Notes under the pieces: generated by a model
Seen by the model: the letters and a program-made list of their open reading frames with translations, nothing else
Told to the model about the DNA's origin: nothing
Database searches by the model: none
Program-made: the position numbers and the translations under genes
Part shown: piece by piece, positions 1-8,878 of the stretch
Position numbering within the stretch: position 1 is the stretch's first letter
Layout: the number at the start of each line of letters is the position of its first letter
NCBI GenBank assembly: GCA_963807065.1
Contig: CAWDZQ010000004.1
Span: 1,419,034-1,483,033, forward strand
Origin: CAWAND01 sp963807065
GTDB taxonomy: Bacteria > Chloroflexota > Anaerolineae > Anaerolineales > E44-bin32
Length of the DNA: 64,000 bases
Direction: 5' to 3'

Positions 1-522
1 TCCTTTCACCAAATGGCTGGGCAAGATGAAGGCGAGACCGGTATTGACAACGATTTCGCGGAGCGTGGCACAAAGAATCTCGGCGCATTCATTATGGGAC
101 GCAACATGTTTGGGCCGCCGCAAGGCGGGGACTGGGTCGATGGCACGTGGAAGGGTTGGTGGGGTGATAACCCGCCCTATCACGGGCCTGTGTTCGTGCT
201 CACCCACTATCCGCGTGCGTCAGTCACGATGGAGGGAGGCACTACATACCATTTCGTGACCGATGGCATTCATGCTGCGCTCAAACTGGCCACCGACGCG
301 GCGAACGGCAAAGATATTCGACTAGCCGGAGGCGTGGCGACAATCCGGCAATACCTTAAGGCAAAGCTGATTGACCAGATGCACATTCCAATCTCGCCAA
401 TTGTGCTTGGCACGGGTGAATCGCTGTTCTCCGGCATTGACATGGTCAAGCTCGGTTACGTCGTCACTGAACACGTCCCGACTGCAAGGGCAACACATAT
501 TGTTCTGGCGAAACATGAATAG
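1..522 (+). CDS. Dihydrofolate reductase family (RibD C-terminal-like) protein, 5' truncated
   Basis: The frame is open from the left edge and ends at 522, so the N-terminus lies outside the window. The visible part matches the RibD_C/YwjB-like dihydrofolate-reductase fold: FIMGRNMFGP, FVLTHYPR and a central IRLAGGVATIRQYL nucleotide-binding stretch, then PIVLGTGESLF. These proteins are NADPH-dependent reductases, often of unknown substrate, and differ from the classical trimethoprim-target DHFR. An IS481 element follows 40-90 bp downstream, and an attC site follows that. The gene could therefore be the cassette that owned this attC before the IS inserted; that is inference. Confidence 0.8.
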   Translation, partial: SFHQMAGQDEGETGIDNDFAERGTKNLGAFIMGRNMFGPPQGGDWVDGTWKGWWGDNPPYHGPVFVLTHYPRASVTMEGGTTYHFVTDGIHAALKLATDAANGKDIRLAGGVATIRQYLKAKLIDQMHIPISPIVLGTGESLFSGIDMVKLGYVVTEHVPTARATHIVLAKHE

Positions 523-563
523 ACCGAGGCCCTGTTTCCCTCACCCTTCCCTGAACGAGCCGG

Positions 564-1886
564 GGACATAGGTAACAGAATCTTCTAAGGACATCGGTAA
601 CACAGATTCTAAGGACATAGGTAACACTTTCTCGAGAGAGGAGGTGGAGCCGATGCCCTGGGAAGGTGTTACCGTGAGCGAGCAGAAGCAGCGATTCATC
701 GAAGACCACCTGCTGAACTACTACTCCGTGACGGAGCTGGCTGAACGGTTCAGCATCTCCAGAAAGACAGCGCATAAGTGGATCAACCGGTACCGGGAGC
801 GGGGCCTGGCAGGGCTTGAGGAGCTGTCGCGCCGGCCGGAGAGCTGCCCATGGCAGACGCCGGGCGCCATCGTCAGCGAGGTGGTGAATCTGCGGAAGGC
901 GCATCCTCGCTGGGGGCCGAAGAAGCTCCTGGCGTTGATGGGGCGGCGCGATCCACAGCGACGCCTGCCGGCGGCATCGACGGTGGCCAAGATCCTGTCG
1001 GAAGCGGGGCTAGCAAAGCCCAGGCGGCGGCACCGGCGAGCCCATCCCGGCTGTCCGAAGACCCGGCCTGCAGGGCCGAACGACATCTGGGCGGCGGACT
1101 ACAAGGGGCAGTTCAGGCTGAAGAACGGGAAGTACTGCTTCCCGCTGACGGTGAGCGACCTGGCGAGCCGGTATCTGCTGGGGTGCGATGCGCATCCGGC
1201 GATCTCGCTGGAGCGCAGCCAGGCACATTTCAGGCGTCTTTTCGAGATCTACGGGCTGCCGAACCGGATCCGGACCGACAACGGGGTGCCGTTCGCCTCC
1301 AACGCCCTGGCCAGGCTGTCCCAGCTCTCAGTGTGGTTCATTCGGCTCGGGATCTACCCGGAGCTCATTGAGCCTGGGAAGCCCCAGCAAAACGGTGTGC
1401 ACGAGCGAATGCACAAGACGTTGAAAGAGGAGGCAACGATCCCACCAGCCAGCAGCTTCAAGGGCCAACAGAAAAAGCTGGATGCCTTCCTTCAGGAGTT
1501 CAACCAGGTGCGTCCACATGAAGCGCTGGGGATGAAGAGCCCGTCGGAGGTGTACCGCCCATCCAGCCGTCCCATGCCCCAGAAGATCGAGACCTACGAG
1601 TACCCTGGGCACTACCTGGTGCGGAGGGTGAGCCGGTCAGGGACGATCCGGGTGCTGAGGAAGCAGATCTTTGTGAGCAACACGCTGCAGGAGGACTTTG
1701 TGGGACTGGAGGAGGTGGGAGACGGCGTGTTTGATGTGTACTTCTGCTTCTACCAGATTGGGCGCTATGATTTGCGGGAGGGGCGAATGCAGGATATTGT
1801 GTCGAAGGTGGGCGTGAGCCGAAAGCAGGTCGATCGGCCGGAGCGAGTGTAACCGATGTCCGTAGAACAAAGTGTTACCCATGTCC
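564..1886 (+). mobile_element. IS481-family insertion sequence with tandem end repeats
   Basis: A 14-bp motif GGACATAGGTAACA occurs at 564-577, 589-602 (one mismatch) and 613-626 in direct orientation on the left. Inverted copies lie at 1848-1861 and 1873-1886 on the right, overlapping the transposase stop. The copies are about 25 bp apart, so each end carries an array of probable transposase-binding sites rather than a single terminal repeat. The outer boundary cannot be fixed because no target duplication is evident. A decayed relative with the same motifs lies at 14371-14720. Confidence 0.8.
644..1852 (+). CDS. IS481-family transposase (DDE, rve core)
   Basis: 402 residues. An N-terminal helix-turn-helix (about residues 25-55, YYSVTELAERFSISRKTAHKW) binds the IS ends. 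The integrase core has the DDE triad visible as D152 (WAADYKG), D212 (RTDNG) and E254 (NGVHERMH). The GTG start at 644 is preceded by GAGAGAGGAGG, a strong ribosome-binding site; an in-frame ATG at 653 is an alternative. The frame is intact, so this copy could be active. It catalyses cut-and-paste or copy-out transposition of the surrounding element. Confidence 0.93.
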   Translation: MEPMPWEGVTVSEQKQRFIEDHLLNYYSVTELAERFSISRKTAHKWINRYRERGLAGLEELSRRPESCPWQTPGAIVSEVVNLRKAHPRWGPKKLLALMGRRDPQRRLPAASTVAKILSEAGLAKPRRRHRRAHPGCPKTRPAGPNDIWAADYKGQFRLKNGKYCFPLTVSDLASRYLLGCDAHPAISLERSQAHFRRLFEIYGLPNRIRTDNGVPFASNALARLSQLSVWFIRLGIYPELIEPGKPQQNGVHERMHKTLKEEATIPPASSFKGQQKKLDAFLQEFNQVRPHEALGMKSPSEVYRPSSRPMPQKIETYEYPGHYLVRRVSRSGTIRVLRKQIFVSNTLQEDFVGLEEVGDGVFDVYFCFYQIGRYDLREGRMQDIVSKVGVSRKQVDRPERV

Positions 1887-1906
1887 TCGGACAGTACCCC
1901 CACGCC

Positions 1907-2007
1907 GCCCAACAACTCGATGGAGCCGACCCGGCCAGCCGAGCGGTAGCCATTTGTGCGATACTAGTCTTCGGCTGGCCGGGCGGCTCATCTCGAGGCC
2001 GTTAGGG
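1907..2007 (+). other. attC recombination site 1 (integron)
   Basis: R'' box GCCCAAC at 1907-1913 and R' box GTTAGGG at 2001-2007 (last base departs from GTTRRRY). Between them lies a long imperfect dyad: the arm at 1915-1940 pairs with the arm at 1970-1996 except for unpaired single bases. These resemble the extrahelical bases that orient attC folding and strand choice. The span is 101 bp. It precedes the first cassette gene at 2031. The upstream side was hit by the IS481 element only 20 bp away. Confidence 0.8.
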
Positions 2008-2030
2008 GGCATTCAGAATAAGGGGCATTC

Positions 2031-2745
2031 ATGGACCAGCCAGCCTCGCCAGGCAGAGAATCAGTGGACCTTCAGAATGCCACTTCAGAACTCCGGCAAG
2101 AAATCGATCAGGCGGAGCATCTAGCAGGCAATCTCAAGGGAGGGCCGCCAGATAAGACGCGCGAGCAAATCAGTCGCCTACTGTCTGCGACACGCCCTCC
2201 AGCTGGGCAAAGCATCTCTTCTGTGCGCAAATGCGGAACTGCCAGATGCGCTCATTTTGCTTTCCCGGGCGATCTTGGAGACCCTGTTCTGGGCAAGATA
2301 TGTCAGCCTATCCGATGAGAACTCCAAGCGATTTGAAGAATTGGCGCTTGAGGATCTGAAGCGTATCTCCCGCAGGAATCTCCAAGCAGGTTTTGCTCGC
2401 ATCGTGGATAGCGAAACCAAAGAGGACAAGACAGACGAGTTCCTCGAATCGGATCCAATGAGGTCTGTTCGACCTCGGATGCGCGTCGAAGAGGTCGCGA
2501 ATGCTATTGGCTTTGGCCGCTTGTACTCTATGATGTACCTGTTCGACTCGATCTACGCTCACGGAACCTCTTCTGGCCTGCAGACAGACTCGAATGTCCA
2601 CGCACAGCTCTACACATCCGTCTGTGCCGGACTCGGATACATCCACTGCATCAACCTCATTTCATCGGACTGGCTTGGAAGTCGGAGGCTAACCACTGCT
2701 CCCACACTGTCTAGGGTCCTTGGAATTCCCCTCGATGCCCCCTAA
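2031..2745 (+). pseudogene. Cassette gene 1: DUF5677-like protein of unknown function, frameshifted
   Basis: The ATG frame at 2031 runs into unrelated sequence after about residue 52. The following frame carries the conserved-looking part from about 2190 (HALQLGKASLLCANAELPDALI, then LSRAILETLFWARYVSL) to the stop at 2745. A one-base indel near 2185-2200 joins them into one protein of about 238 residues. The helix-rich body resembles DUF5677/DUF5677-like HEPN-type proteins, but I cannot assign a function. The stop is followed immediately by the R'' box of the next attC, the usual layout of an integron cassette. Confidence 0.6.
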
Positions 2746-2749
2746 CATC

Positions 2750-4196
2750 CATGAAAGCACGGCCCCTGTCAATACCCTCTGGCGTTAAATGAAGTTCTTC
2801 TCCCCCTAGGGGAGTGTTCATCCTTCAGTTGCCCTCCAGCGTTTCAAAGCCCAGCCGGTCTCGCCGGAAACATCCATCCCGTAGGACACCGGGACGGTGT
2901 GCGCCTCTCGATCGAGGCAAGAGTAAGTTCGCCAGGAGTGGCCCAATCATCTCACGGGTCTCAAAGGACCCATACCGCCAACAACGCGGCACTTTGTTAG
3001 GCGCGGACCTTCTCCTGGCTGAGCGAGACAAGGTGCTTCATCCCTTCGGGGGCCCAGTGAGGGGGCTCCCGATAGGGCTCACTCTTTTTGAGAACCCAAT
3101 AGGTGGCCTCCGCCAGGTAGCGAGCGGTGGCGCCGACGGCGACGGCATGGCCCTTGCGGTGTTTGGTGCGTTCATAGAGGTGGACGACGTACTTGCGACG
3201 CCAGTTGGGATGGTGGCGGTGGCGGACGACAACGTTGGCAGCTTCGATAAAAGCCCACTTGAGGTAGTTGTTGGCTTGTTTCCCGAAGGACACCGGGACG
3301 GTGTGACCATGCGGCCGTAGTGGACGCGCCCTCCGCTGGCGCTGACTTTGGGGACCAGGCCGCAGTAGCTGGCGAAGTGCTTGGGGGCGCAGAAGCGGTC
3401 GATAGTGCCGATCTCAAGAGTGATGACGGTGGCCAGGATGGCACCCACACCAGGGAGGGTTTGGACGAGCTGCATGCTGTGGGTGAGCTTGATCCGCTGC
3501 TTGATTCTCGCTTCCAGTTGGTTGATGTGATCCTGGACCAGCTCGAGCAGTTCGAGCTCCTGGTGCATGCAGCGACCGGTCTCCTCGGGCAGTGTGTCGA
3601 TGAGCTTGAGCAGCGGAGGCCGCCATTTGGGGGTGAAGATATCGCTGGTGGTGTCCAGGGAAAGAGCATACTTGGCCAGGGTGGAATGAATGCGATTCTT
3701 GAGACTAGCCCTGGACTTGGAGAAAGCCATACGGGTGCGGGGCAGTTCACGGGCGTCGCGGACGTCGTTGGGTGGGATCCAGACCGATGGTAGCTTGCCC
3801 AGGTAGAGCAGGGTGGCTAGGCCCTGGGCGTCGAGCTTGTCGGTCTTGTGAACGTTGCCCATCATGACTTTGGCTTTGGCAGCGTGAGCCAGAAGCGGGA
3901 TGCAGCCGGCGTCTTCGATCTCGTCGACGATCCAATACCAGTTGCCGACGGTCTCAAGTGCCACCGGGGTCCCTTGGGGGAACTGCTCCAGAAACATGCG
4001 AATCGCTCCAGGCACGTGGCCGACCCGGGTGCGCTGGACCAGGTCCCCGTTGTGGTCCAGGACTGCAAAGAGCGAGAAATGCTTGTGAGCATCAATGCCG
4101 ACCGTATAATCTGAGTGGAACATGCTGCACCTCCTTTGCGGAACGGTGGCTTCGACACTACCAGTCTAGCGGGAGGTGCAGTGCTTTCATACAATC
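2750..4196 (-). mobile_element. IS110-family (IS1111-attC-like) element, copy 1
   Basis: About 1.45 kb with subterminal inverted repeats ATGAAAGCAC (2751-2760) and GTGCTTTCAT (4181-4190), one base from the left end and six from the right. That asymmetry is typical of the IS1111 group. It is inserted after CTAACATC of an attC site, the same point used by the copies at 5276 and 7499. The transposase reads right to left, opposite to the cassettes. Two 24-bp hairpin insertions (2878-2901 and 3282-3305) interrupt the element. Confidence 0.88.
2997..4123 (-). pseudogene. IS110-family transposase, frame broken by a 24-bp insertion
   Basis: Starts at 4123 (ATG). It has the DEDD RuvC-like N-terminal half (GIDAHKHF, ALETVGNWYW, KTDKLDAQG) and the C-terminal Transposase_20 domain (LPGVGAILATV, SYCGLVPKVSASGG). 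After HYGRM the frame shifts because of the insertion at 3282-3305 (net +23 bp against the intact copy at 7702-8805). The true C-terminus (KQANNYLKWAFIEAANVV to KVRA) continues in another frame to 2997. It is probably inactive unless helped by a related copy. Confidence 0.85.
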
Positions 4197-4359
4197 ATCT
4201 CGCTGGATCGGACCGGGGATGCTGGGCGAATTTGGTGTGATTGTTGTATGCTCAGGATGGCTCGGGGGCAAGGAGGAGAATGACCCCGGCCGATCCCCTT
4301 CGGCTGCGCTCAGGATGCTTCGCGAAGCTCGAGGGCGTTAGGCAGATCCAAAGGTAGGT

Positions 4360-5271
4360 ATGGACTACGATCTTTACCATGATGAGTCGAAACTCGATGG
4401 GTACTGGCATGGAATGCTTCTTGTGCCCAAACCGAAGCGGCAATGGATGCTCGACCGACTTGCCGACGCGAGAGCCAATGCTCGCTACTCGGAGCCCTTG
4501 GGAATAAAGCGAGTACGGAAAGAGAACCGCGTCTTTGATTGCGCGAAATCTTGGCTCACCGTTGCGATCGCCTCGATGCGGAGCACGGCAGGCGGAGAGC
4601 CTGTGCCCATCTATCTCGGCAAGTCAAAGAGGGGTGTTCCTCAGTACCGACTTGTCGAGGAGGCTCCGGGCGCCAAATTCATCCTCTTCAGGGAAAGCGA
4701 TGCGCACCAGGAAATGACCAGCCACCCTGACCATGCGAGCAAAATCGAAACTACATTCAGAATTGGGCTCAAGGGTGGACTGCACTTCCTCGGCTCCGAG
4801 CAGAAGTCAATATGGATCGATAGCTTGCACTTCGACGGCCACGAGCATCTGAAGCGGAATGTCGACGCCTCACGGATCATAGGCCGATTGGAAGGCCTCA
4901 GGAGCTACTGCCACATTCCCGACAAGTCAGACATTCTTCACGACGGCTCAAGTGACCACCGCAGGCCCGACGCGCAATCCTACGATGATTGCCAGTTCTT
5001 GCAGTTGACGGACTTGCTTGTTGGATCCTTCCGGACAGTGCTTCTCGGGGCCACAAACGATCTTCATCTCCGAGTGGCCTATCCTGTCGAGTCGCTTGTT
5101 CTCCGATATCAAGAAGGCTACGCCAGGATGAAGAACAGTCGATGGTGGAGTTCCTTCTGCATGAGCCAATGCCACCTTGAAGATGATCACTGGGTTTTCG
5201 AAACCATGGAGTACGAGCCCTACTACGGTGCAGCCCAAATCGCGCTTCCACTGCAAACGGGATCTGCCTAA
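4360..5271 (+). CDS. Cassette gene 2: DUF3800-like protein
   Basis: 303 residues. The N-terminal YDLYHDESKLDGYW matches the DUF3800 hallmark (an acidic D-E pair on a first strand). The C-terminal QFLQLTDLLVGSFR resembles its conserved QLADLL helix, as in an RNase-H-like fold. The role of the family is not established; it often occurs in mobile and defence contexts. The ATG at 4360 follows AAAGGTAGGT. The TAA stop (5269-5271) is embedded in the R'' box of the following attC, the arrangement expected for an integron cassette. Confidence 0.75.
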   Translation: MDYDLYHDESKLDGYWHGMLLVPKPKRQWMLDRLADARANARYSEPLGIKRVRKENRVFDCAKSWLTVAIASMRSTAGGEPVPIYLGKSKRGVPQYRLVEEAPGAKFILFRESDAHQEMTSHPDHASKIETTFRIGLKGGLHFLGSEQKSIWIDSLHFDGHEHLKRNVDASRIIGRLEGLRSYCHIPDKSDILHDGSSDHRRPDAQSYDDCQFLQLTDLLVGSFRTVLLGATNDLHLRVAYPVESLVLRYQEGYARMKNSRWWSSFCMSQCHLEDDHWVFETMEYEPYYGAAQIALPLQTGSA

Positions 5272-5275
5272 CATC

Positions 5276-6721
5276 CATGAAAGCACGGCCCCTGTCAATA
5301 CCCTCTGGCGTTAAAGAAGTTCTTCTCCCCGCAGGGAAGTGTTCATCCTTCAGTTGCCCTCCAGCGTTTCAAAGCCCAGCCGGTCTCGCCGGAAACATCC
5401 ATCCCGTAGGACACCGGGACGGTGTGCGCCTCTAGATCGAGGCAAGAGTAAGTTCGCCAGGGGTGGCCCAATCATCTCGCGGGTCTCAAGGGACCCATAC
5501 CGCCAACAACGCGGCACTTTGTTAGGCGCGGACCTTCCCTTGGCTGAGCGAGATAGGGTGCTTCATCCCTTCGGGGGCCCAGTGAGGGGGCTCCCGATAG
5601 GGCTCACTCTTTTTGAGAACCCAATAGGTGGCCTCCGCCAGGTAGCGAGCGGTGGCGCCGACGGCGACGGCATGGCCCTTGCGGTGTTTGGTGCGTTCAT
5701 AGAGGTGGACGACGTACTTGCGACGCCAGTTGGGATGGTGGCGGTGGCGGACGACAACGTTGGCAGCTTCGATAAAAGCCCACTTGAGGTAGTTGTTGGC
5801 CTGTTTCCCGAAGGACACCGGGACGGTGTGACCATGCGGCCGTAGTGGACGTGCCCACCGCTAGCGCTGACTTTGGGGACCAGGCCGCAGTAGCTGGCGA
5901 AGTGCTTGGGAGCGCTGAAGCGGTCGATAGAGCCGACTTCGAGACAGGTGACGATGGCCAGGATGGCGCCCACGCCGGGGAGGGATTGGACGCGCTGCAT
6001 GCTGTCGGAGAGCTTGATCCGCTGCTTGATCCTGGCTTCTAGCTGGCCAATGTGATCCTGGACCAGCTCTAGCAGTTCGAGTTCCTGGTGCATGCAGCGG
6101 CCGGTCTCTTCCGGCAGCGTGTCGATGAGCTTGAGCAGCGGAGGCCGCCATTTGGGGGTGAAGATATCGCTGGTGGTGTCCAGGGAAAGAGCATACTTGG
6201 CCAGGGTGGAATGAATGCGATTCTTGAGACTAGCCCTGGACTTGGAGAAAGCCATACGGGTGCGGGGCAGTTCACGGGCGTCGCGGACGTCGTTGGGTGG
6301 GATCCAGACCGATGGTAGCTTGCCCAGGTAGAGCAGGGTGGCTAGGCCCTGGGCGTCGAGCTTGTCGGTCTTGTGAACGTTGCCCATCATGACTTTGGCT
6401 TTGGCAGCGTGAGCCAGAAGCGGGATGCAGCCGGCGTCTTCGATCTCGTCGACGATCCAATACCAGTTGCCGACGGTCTCAAGTGCCACCGGGGTCCCTT
6501 GGGGGAACTGCTCCAGAAACATGCGAATCGCTCCAGGCACGTGGCCGACCCGGGTGCGCTGGACCAGGTCCCCGTTGTGGTCCAGGACTGCAAAGAGCGA
6601 GAAATGCTTGTGAGCATCAATGCCGACCGTATAATCTGAGTGGAACATGCTGCACCTCCTTTGCGGAACGGTGGCTTCGACACTACCAGTCTAGCGGGAG
6701 GTGCAGTGCTTTCATACAATC
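5276..6721 (-). mobile_element. IS110-family (IS1111-attC-like) element, copy 2
   Basis: Ends ATGAAAGCAC (5277-5286) and GTGCTTTCAT (6706-6715), inserted at the same attC position as copies 1 and 3. It is nearly identical to copy 1 in its outer parts. A central block (about 5845-6130) clearly differs from the corresponding 3320-3600 of copy 1, so one of the two is a mosaic. It carries the same two 24-bp hairpin insertions (5403-5426, 5807-5830). Confidence 0.88.
5522..6648 (-). pseudogene. IS110-family transposase, frame broken by a 24-bp insertion
   Basis: Same architecture as the copy at 2997-4123: ATG at 6648, DEDD N-terminal half, Transposase_20 domain, then loss of frame after HYGRM at the hairpin insertion 5807-5830. 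The C-terminus continues in a second frame down to 5522. Central residues differ from copy 1 (for example DHIGQLEARIKQRIKLSDSM and CLEVGSIDRFSAPK). Sharing the same disrupting insertion means the insertion came before the copies spread, or was spread by conversion. Confidence 0.85.
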
Positions 6722-6862
6722 ATCTCGCTGGATCGGACCGGGGATGCGGTGGCATTTTGGCCTGGATGGTGTATTCTCAGAATCGGCTACGGGGCTTGAG
6801 GGTTCGTGGCCCCGGCCGATCAGCTCGAGGGCGTTAGATCGCCTTGAAGTGGCAGGAGCAAG

Positions 6863-7482
6863 ATGGGGATTCAAGAGATTCAGCAGTACGTTACTTTGAT
6901 CAAAGATGTACTAACCGCTTTGGCGGCGGTGAGCGCCGCCTGCATCGGCTTTTTAGGCCTCGCCACCTGGAGAAAGCAGCTCAGGGGAAGACAGAATATG
7001 AGCTGGCAAGGCGCGTGCTTGTAGCGGTTTACAGGCTCAGGAATGCCGTGTCGTACTTCCGAAATCCTTTCATGACCCCCGGTGAAATCTCCAACTCCAT
7101 GGAACGCGAAGGAATGAAAGCGGAACCTGCCGACAGGGAATATCGCTTCAGGTCCACATCCGCGGTCTACAAAGTGAGATGGGAGAAGATTTCGGACGCC
7201 TCCACTGACTTGGAAATCAATGCGATTGAGGCAGAGGTTCTCTGGGGGCGGGGAATCCAGGAAACCTTGATAGAAGTGTCGCGTTTGATTTCCGATCTAA
7301 ATTTCAACGTGGGATGGTACCTCAGGGAGCTTGCCGGATACGGCAGTGGAAAACCAGACGATATCGAGCGGCTGGAAAAGTGCGTATTCTCGATGGGTCC
7401 GGAAAACGATGAGTTCGCGAAGAAGTTGTCGGCTGCTGTCGAAGCGGTAGAGGACTTTCTCAAGCCGTTTCTAAGAATCTAA
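6863..7482 (+). CDS. Cassette gene 3: small membrane-anchored protein of unknown function, one-base frameshift
   Basis: ATG at 6863 with GGCAGGAGC upstream gives MGIQEIQQYVTLIKDVL followed by one transmembrane helix (LTALAAVSAACIGFLGLATW, about residues 17-36). At about 6985 a single-base indel shifts to the frame that continues with GKTEYELARRVLVAVYRLRN and ends at 7482. The soluble part is helical, with no motif I recognise. A single N-terminal anchor followed by a helical cytoplasmic domain is common in cassette-encoded proteins of unknown role. R'' of the next attC follows the stop by 6 bp. Confidence 0.65.
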
Positions 7483-7498
7483 TCGGCGATCTAACATC

Positions 7499-8878
7499 TA
7501 TGAAAGCACGTCCCCTGTCAATAGCCTCTGCCGTTAAATGAACATCTTCTCTCTGGTTGGAGAGTGTTTTTCTTCTTGAGTTGACCTCCAGCGCTTCAAA
7601 GCTAAGCCGGTCTCGCCGGAAACATCTATTCGCCCTCAATGGGGCATGAGTATGTTCGCCAGGGGCGGCCCAATCATCTCGCGGATCTCAGTGGACCCAT
7701 GTTAGCCGCGGACCTTCCCCTGGCTGAGCGAGACAGGGGACTTCATCCCTCCGGGAGCCCAGTGAGGAGGCTCCTGGTAGGGCTCGCCCTTCTTGAGAAC
7801 CCAGTAAGTAGACTCGGCCAGATAGCGAGCGGTGGCGCCGACGGCGACAGCGTGGCCCTTTCGCCGGCGGTTGCGCTCGAAGAGGTGGACGACGTACTTC
7901 CTGCGCCAGTTGGCGTGGTGTCGGTGAGCCACGATGACGTTGGCGGCTTCGATGAAAGCCCATTTCAGGTAGGTGTTGGCCTGCTTAACCATCCGCCCGT
8001 AGTGGGCACGGCCGGCACTGGCACTGACTTTGGGCACCAGGCCGCAGTAGCTAGCGAAGTGGTTAGGAGCGCTGAAGCGGTCGATGGAGCCGATCTCTCG
8101 ATCGATGACGATGGCCAGCACTTTGGCCGGCCCGGGAACCGTTTGGACCAACTGGATTGTGGGTGTGGTTTGGATGCGCTCGACGATCCGGTCTTCCAGC
8201 TGCTTGATGTGGCTGTTCAGAGCGTCGAGGAGCTGCAGCTGCTGGGATGTGCAGCGGGCGGTTTCGGCAGGCAGGTGCTGCAGCAGGTCTTCGAGATCGC
8301 TCCGCCGTCTGGAGGCGAAGATATCACTGGCGCCGTCCAGAGAAAGGGCGTACTTGGCCAGGGTGGAGGAGATTCGGTTCTTGACCCGGGTGCGGTGGCC
8401 GGCGAAGGTCATCCGGGTGCGGGGCAGCTCACGCTCGTCACGGACCTCAGTCGGTGGGATCCAGACAGAGGGGAGTTTGCCCAGGTAGAGGAGAGTGGCC
8501 AGGCCGTGGGCATCGAGCTTGTCGGTCTTGTGGATGTTGCCCATCATGACCTTGGCCTTGGCGGCGTGAGCCAGGAGCGGGATGCAGCCGGAAGCTTCGA
8601 TCTCGTCCACGATCCAGTACCAATTGCCAACAGTCTCCAAGGCAACGGGTGTCGCATCTGGGAACTGGGAAAGAAAGTCTCCAATGGCGCCCGGCACGTG
8701 GCCGACGCGGACCTGTTGGGCCAGCTGGCCCGCTTCATCCAGCACAGCGAAGAGTGAGAAATGCTTGTGGGCATCACAGCCGATCGTATAATCTGAATGA
8801 ACCATGCTGCACCTCCTTGGGTGGACAGGGAACCAGACACTCCCAGTCTAACGGGAGGTGCAGTGCTTTCATCTAATC
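7499..8878 (-). mobile_element. IS110-family (IS1111-attC-like) element, copy 3, intact
   Basis: 1.38 kb with subterminal inverted repeats ATGAAAGCAC (7500-7509) and GTGCTTTCAT (8863-8872). It occupies the same attC position as copies 1 and 2 but is more diverged and lacks the 24-bp hairpin insertions, so it serves as the uninterrupted reference. The transposase frame is complete. Confidence 0.9.
7702..8805 (-). CDS. IS110/IS1111-group transposase, intact
   Basis: 367 residues, ATG at 8805 preceded by a GGAGGTGCA ribosome-binding site. The DEDD motif is visible: D11 (GCDAHKHF), E57 (ALETVGNWYW), D95 and D98 (KTDKLDAHG). The C-terminal Transposase_20 domain has VPGPAKVLAIV and SYCGLVPKVSASAG with the conserved serine. 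Members of this group act by a RuvC-like/serine mechanism, and recent work on the family shows guide-RNA-directed target choice by a noncoding end. Here the target is the attC site. Confidence 0.93.
   Translation of the reverse strand: MVHSDYTIGCDAHKHFSLFAVLDEAGQLAQQVRVGHVPGAIGDFLSQFPDATPVALETVGNWYWIVDEIEASGCIPLLAHAAKAKVMMGNIHKTDKLDAHGLATLLYLGKLPSVWIPPTEVRDERELPRTRMTFAGHRTRVKNRISSTLAKYALSLDGASDIFASRRRSDLEDLLQHLPAETARCTSQQLQLLDALNSHIKQLEDRIVERIQTTPTIQLVQTVPGPAKVLAIVIDREIGSIDRFSAPNHFASYCGLVPKVSASAGRAHYGRMVKQANTYLKWAFIEAANVIVAHRHHANWRRKYVVHLFERNRRRKGHAVAVGATARYLAESTYWVLKKGEPYQEPPHWAPGGMKSPVSLSQGKVRG

Larger units (their letters stand above)
2740..4343 (+). other. attC recombination site 2, split by an IS1111-attC-type element
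   Basis: R'' (CCCTAAC, 2740-2746) and the first bases of the site end at 2749. The rest resumes at 4197 with ATCTCGCTGG and ends in R' GTTAGGC (4337-4343). The L'' arm ATCGG-A-CCGGGG (about 4206-4217) pairs with CCCCGGCCGAT (about 4284-4294), leaving an extrahelical A. The right half also contains an extra about 30-bp hairpin (about 4295-4325) that the other attC sites lack. Confidence 0.8.
5266..6839 (+). other. attC recombination site 3, split by an IS1111-attC-type element
   Basis: R'' GCCTAAC (5266-5272) overlaps the stop codon of the upstream cassette gene. The site breaks after CTAACATC (5275), resumes at 6722 and ends in R' GTTAGAT (6833-6839). Arms ATCGG-A-CCGGGG and CCCCGGCCGAT give the dyad with an extrahelical A. 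The right part is the compact form without the extra hairpins seen in attC sites 2 and 5. Confidence 0.82.

Noticed and set aside
1..522. Classical trimethoprim-resistance dfr cassette
   Set aside because: The protein has RibD_C/YwjB-type motifs, not those of DfrA or DfrB, and its own attC relationship is obscured by the IS481 insertion.
2997..6648. Programmed ribosomal frameshift in the IS transposases
   Set aside because: The frame change coincides exactly with a 24-bp hairpin insertion that the intact sister lacks, and no slippery heptamer is present; disruption by insertion is simpler.
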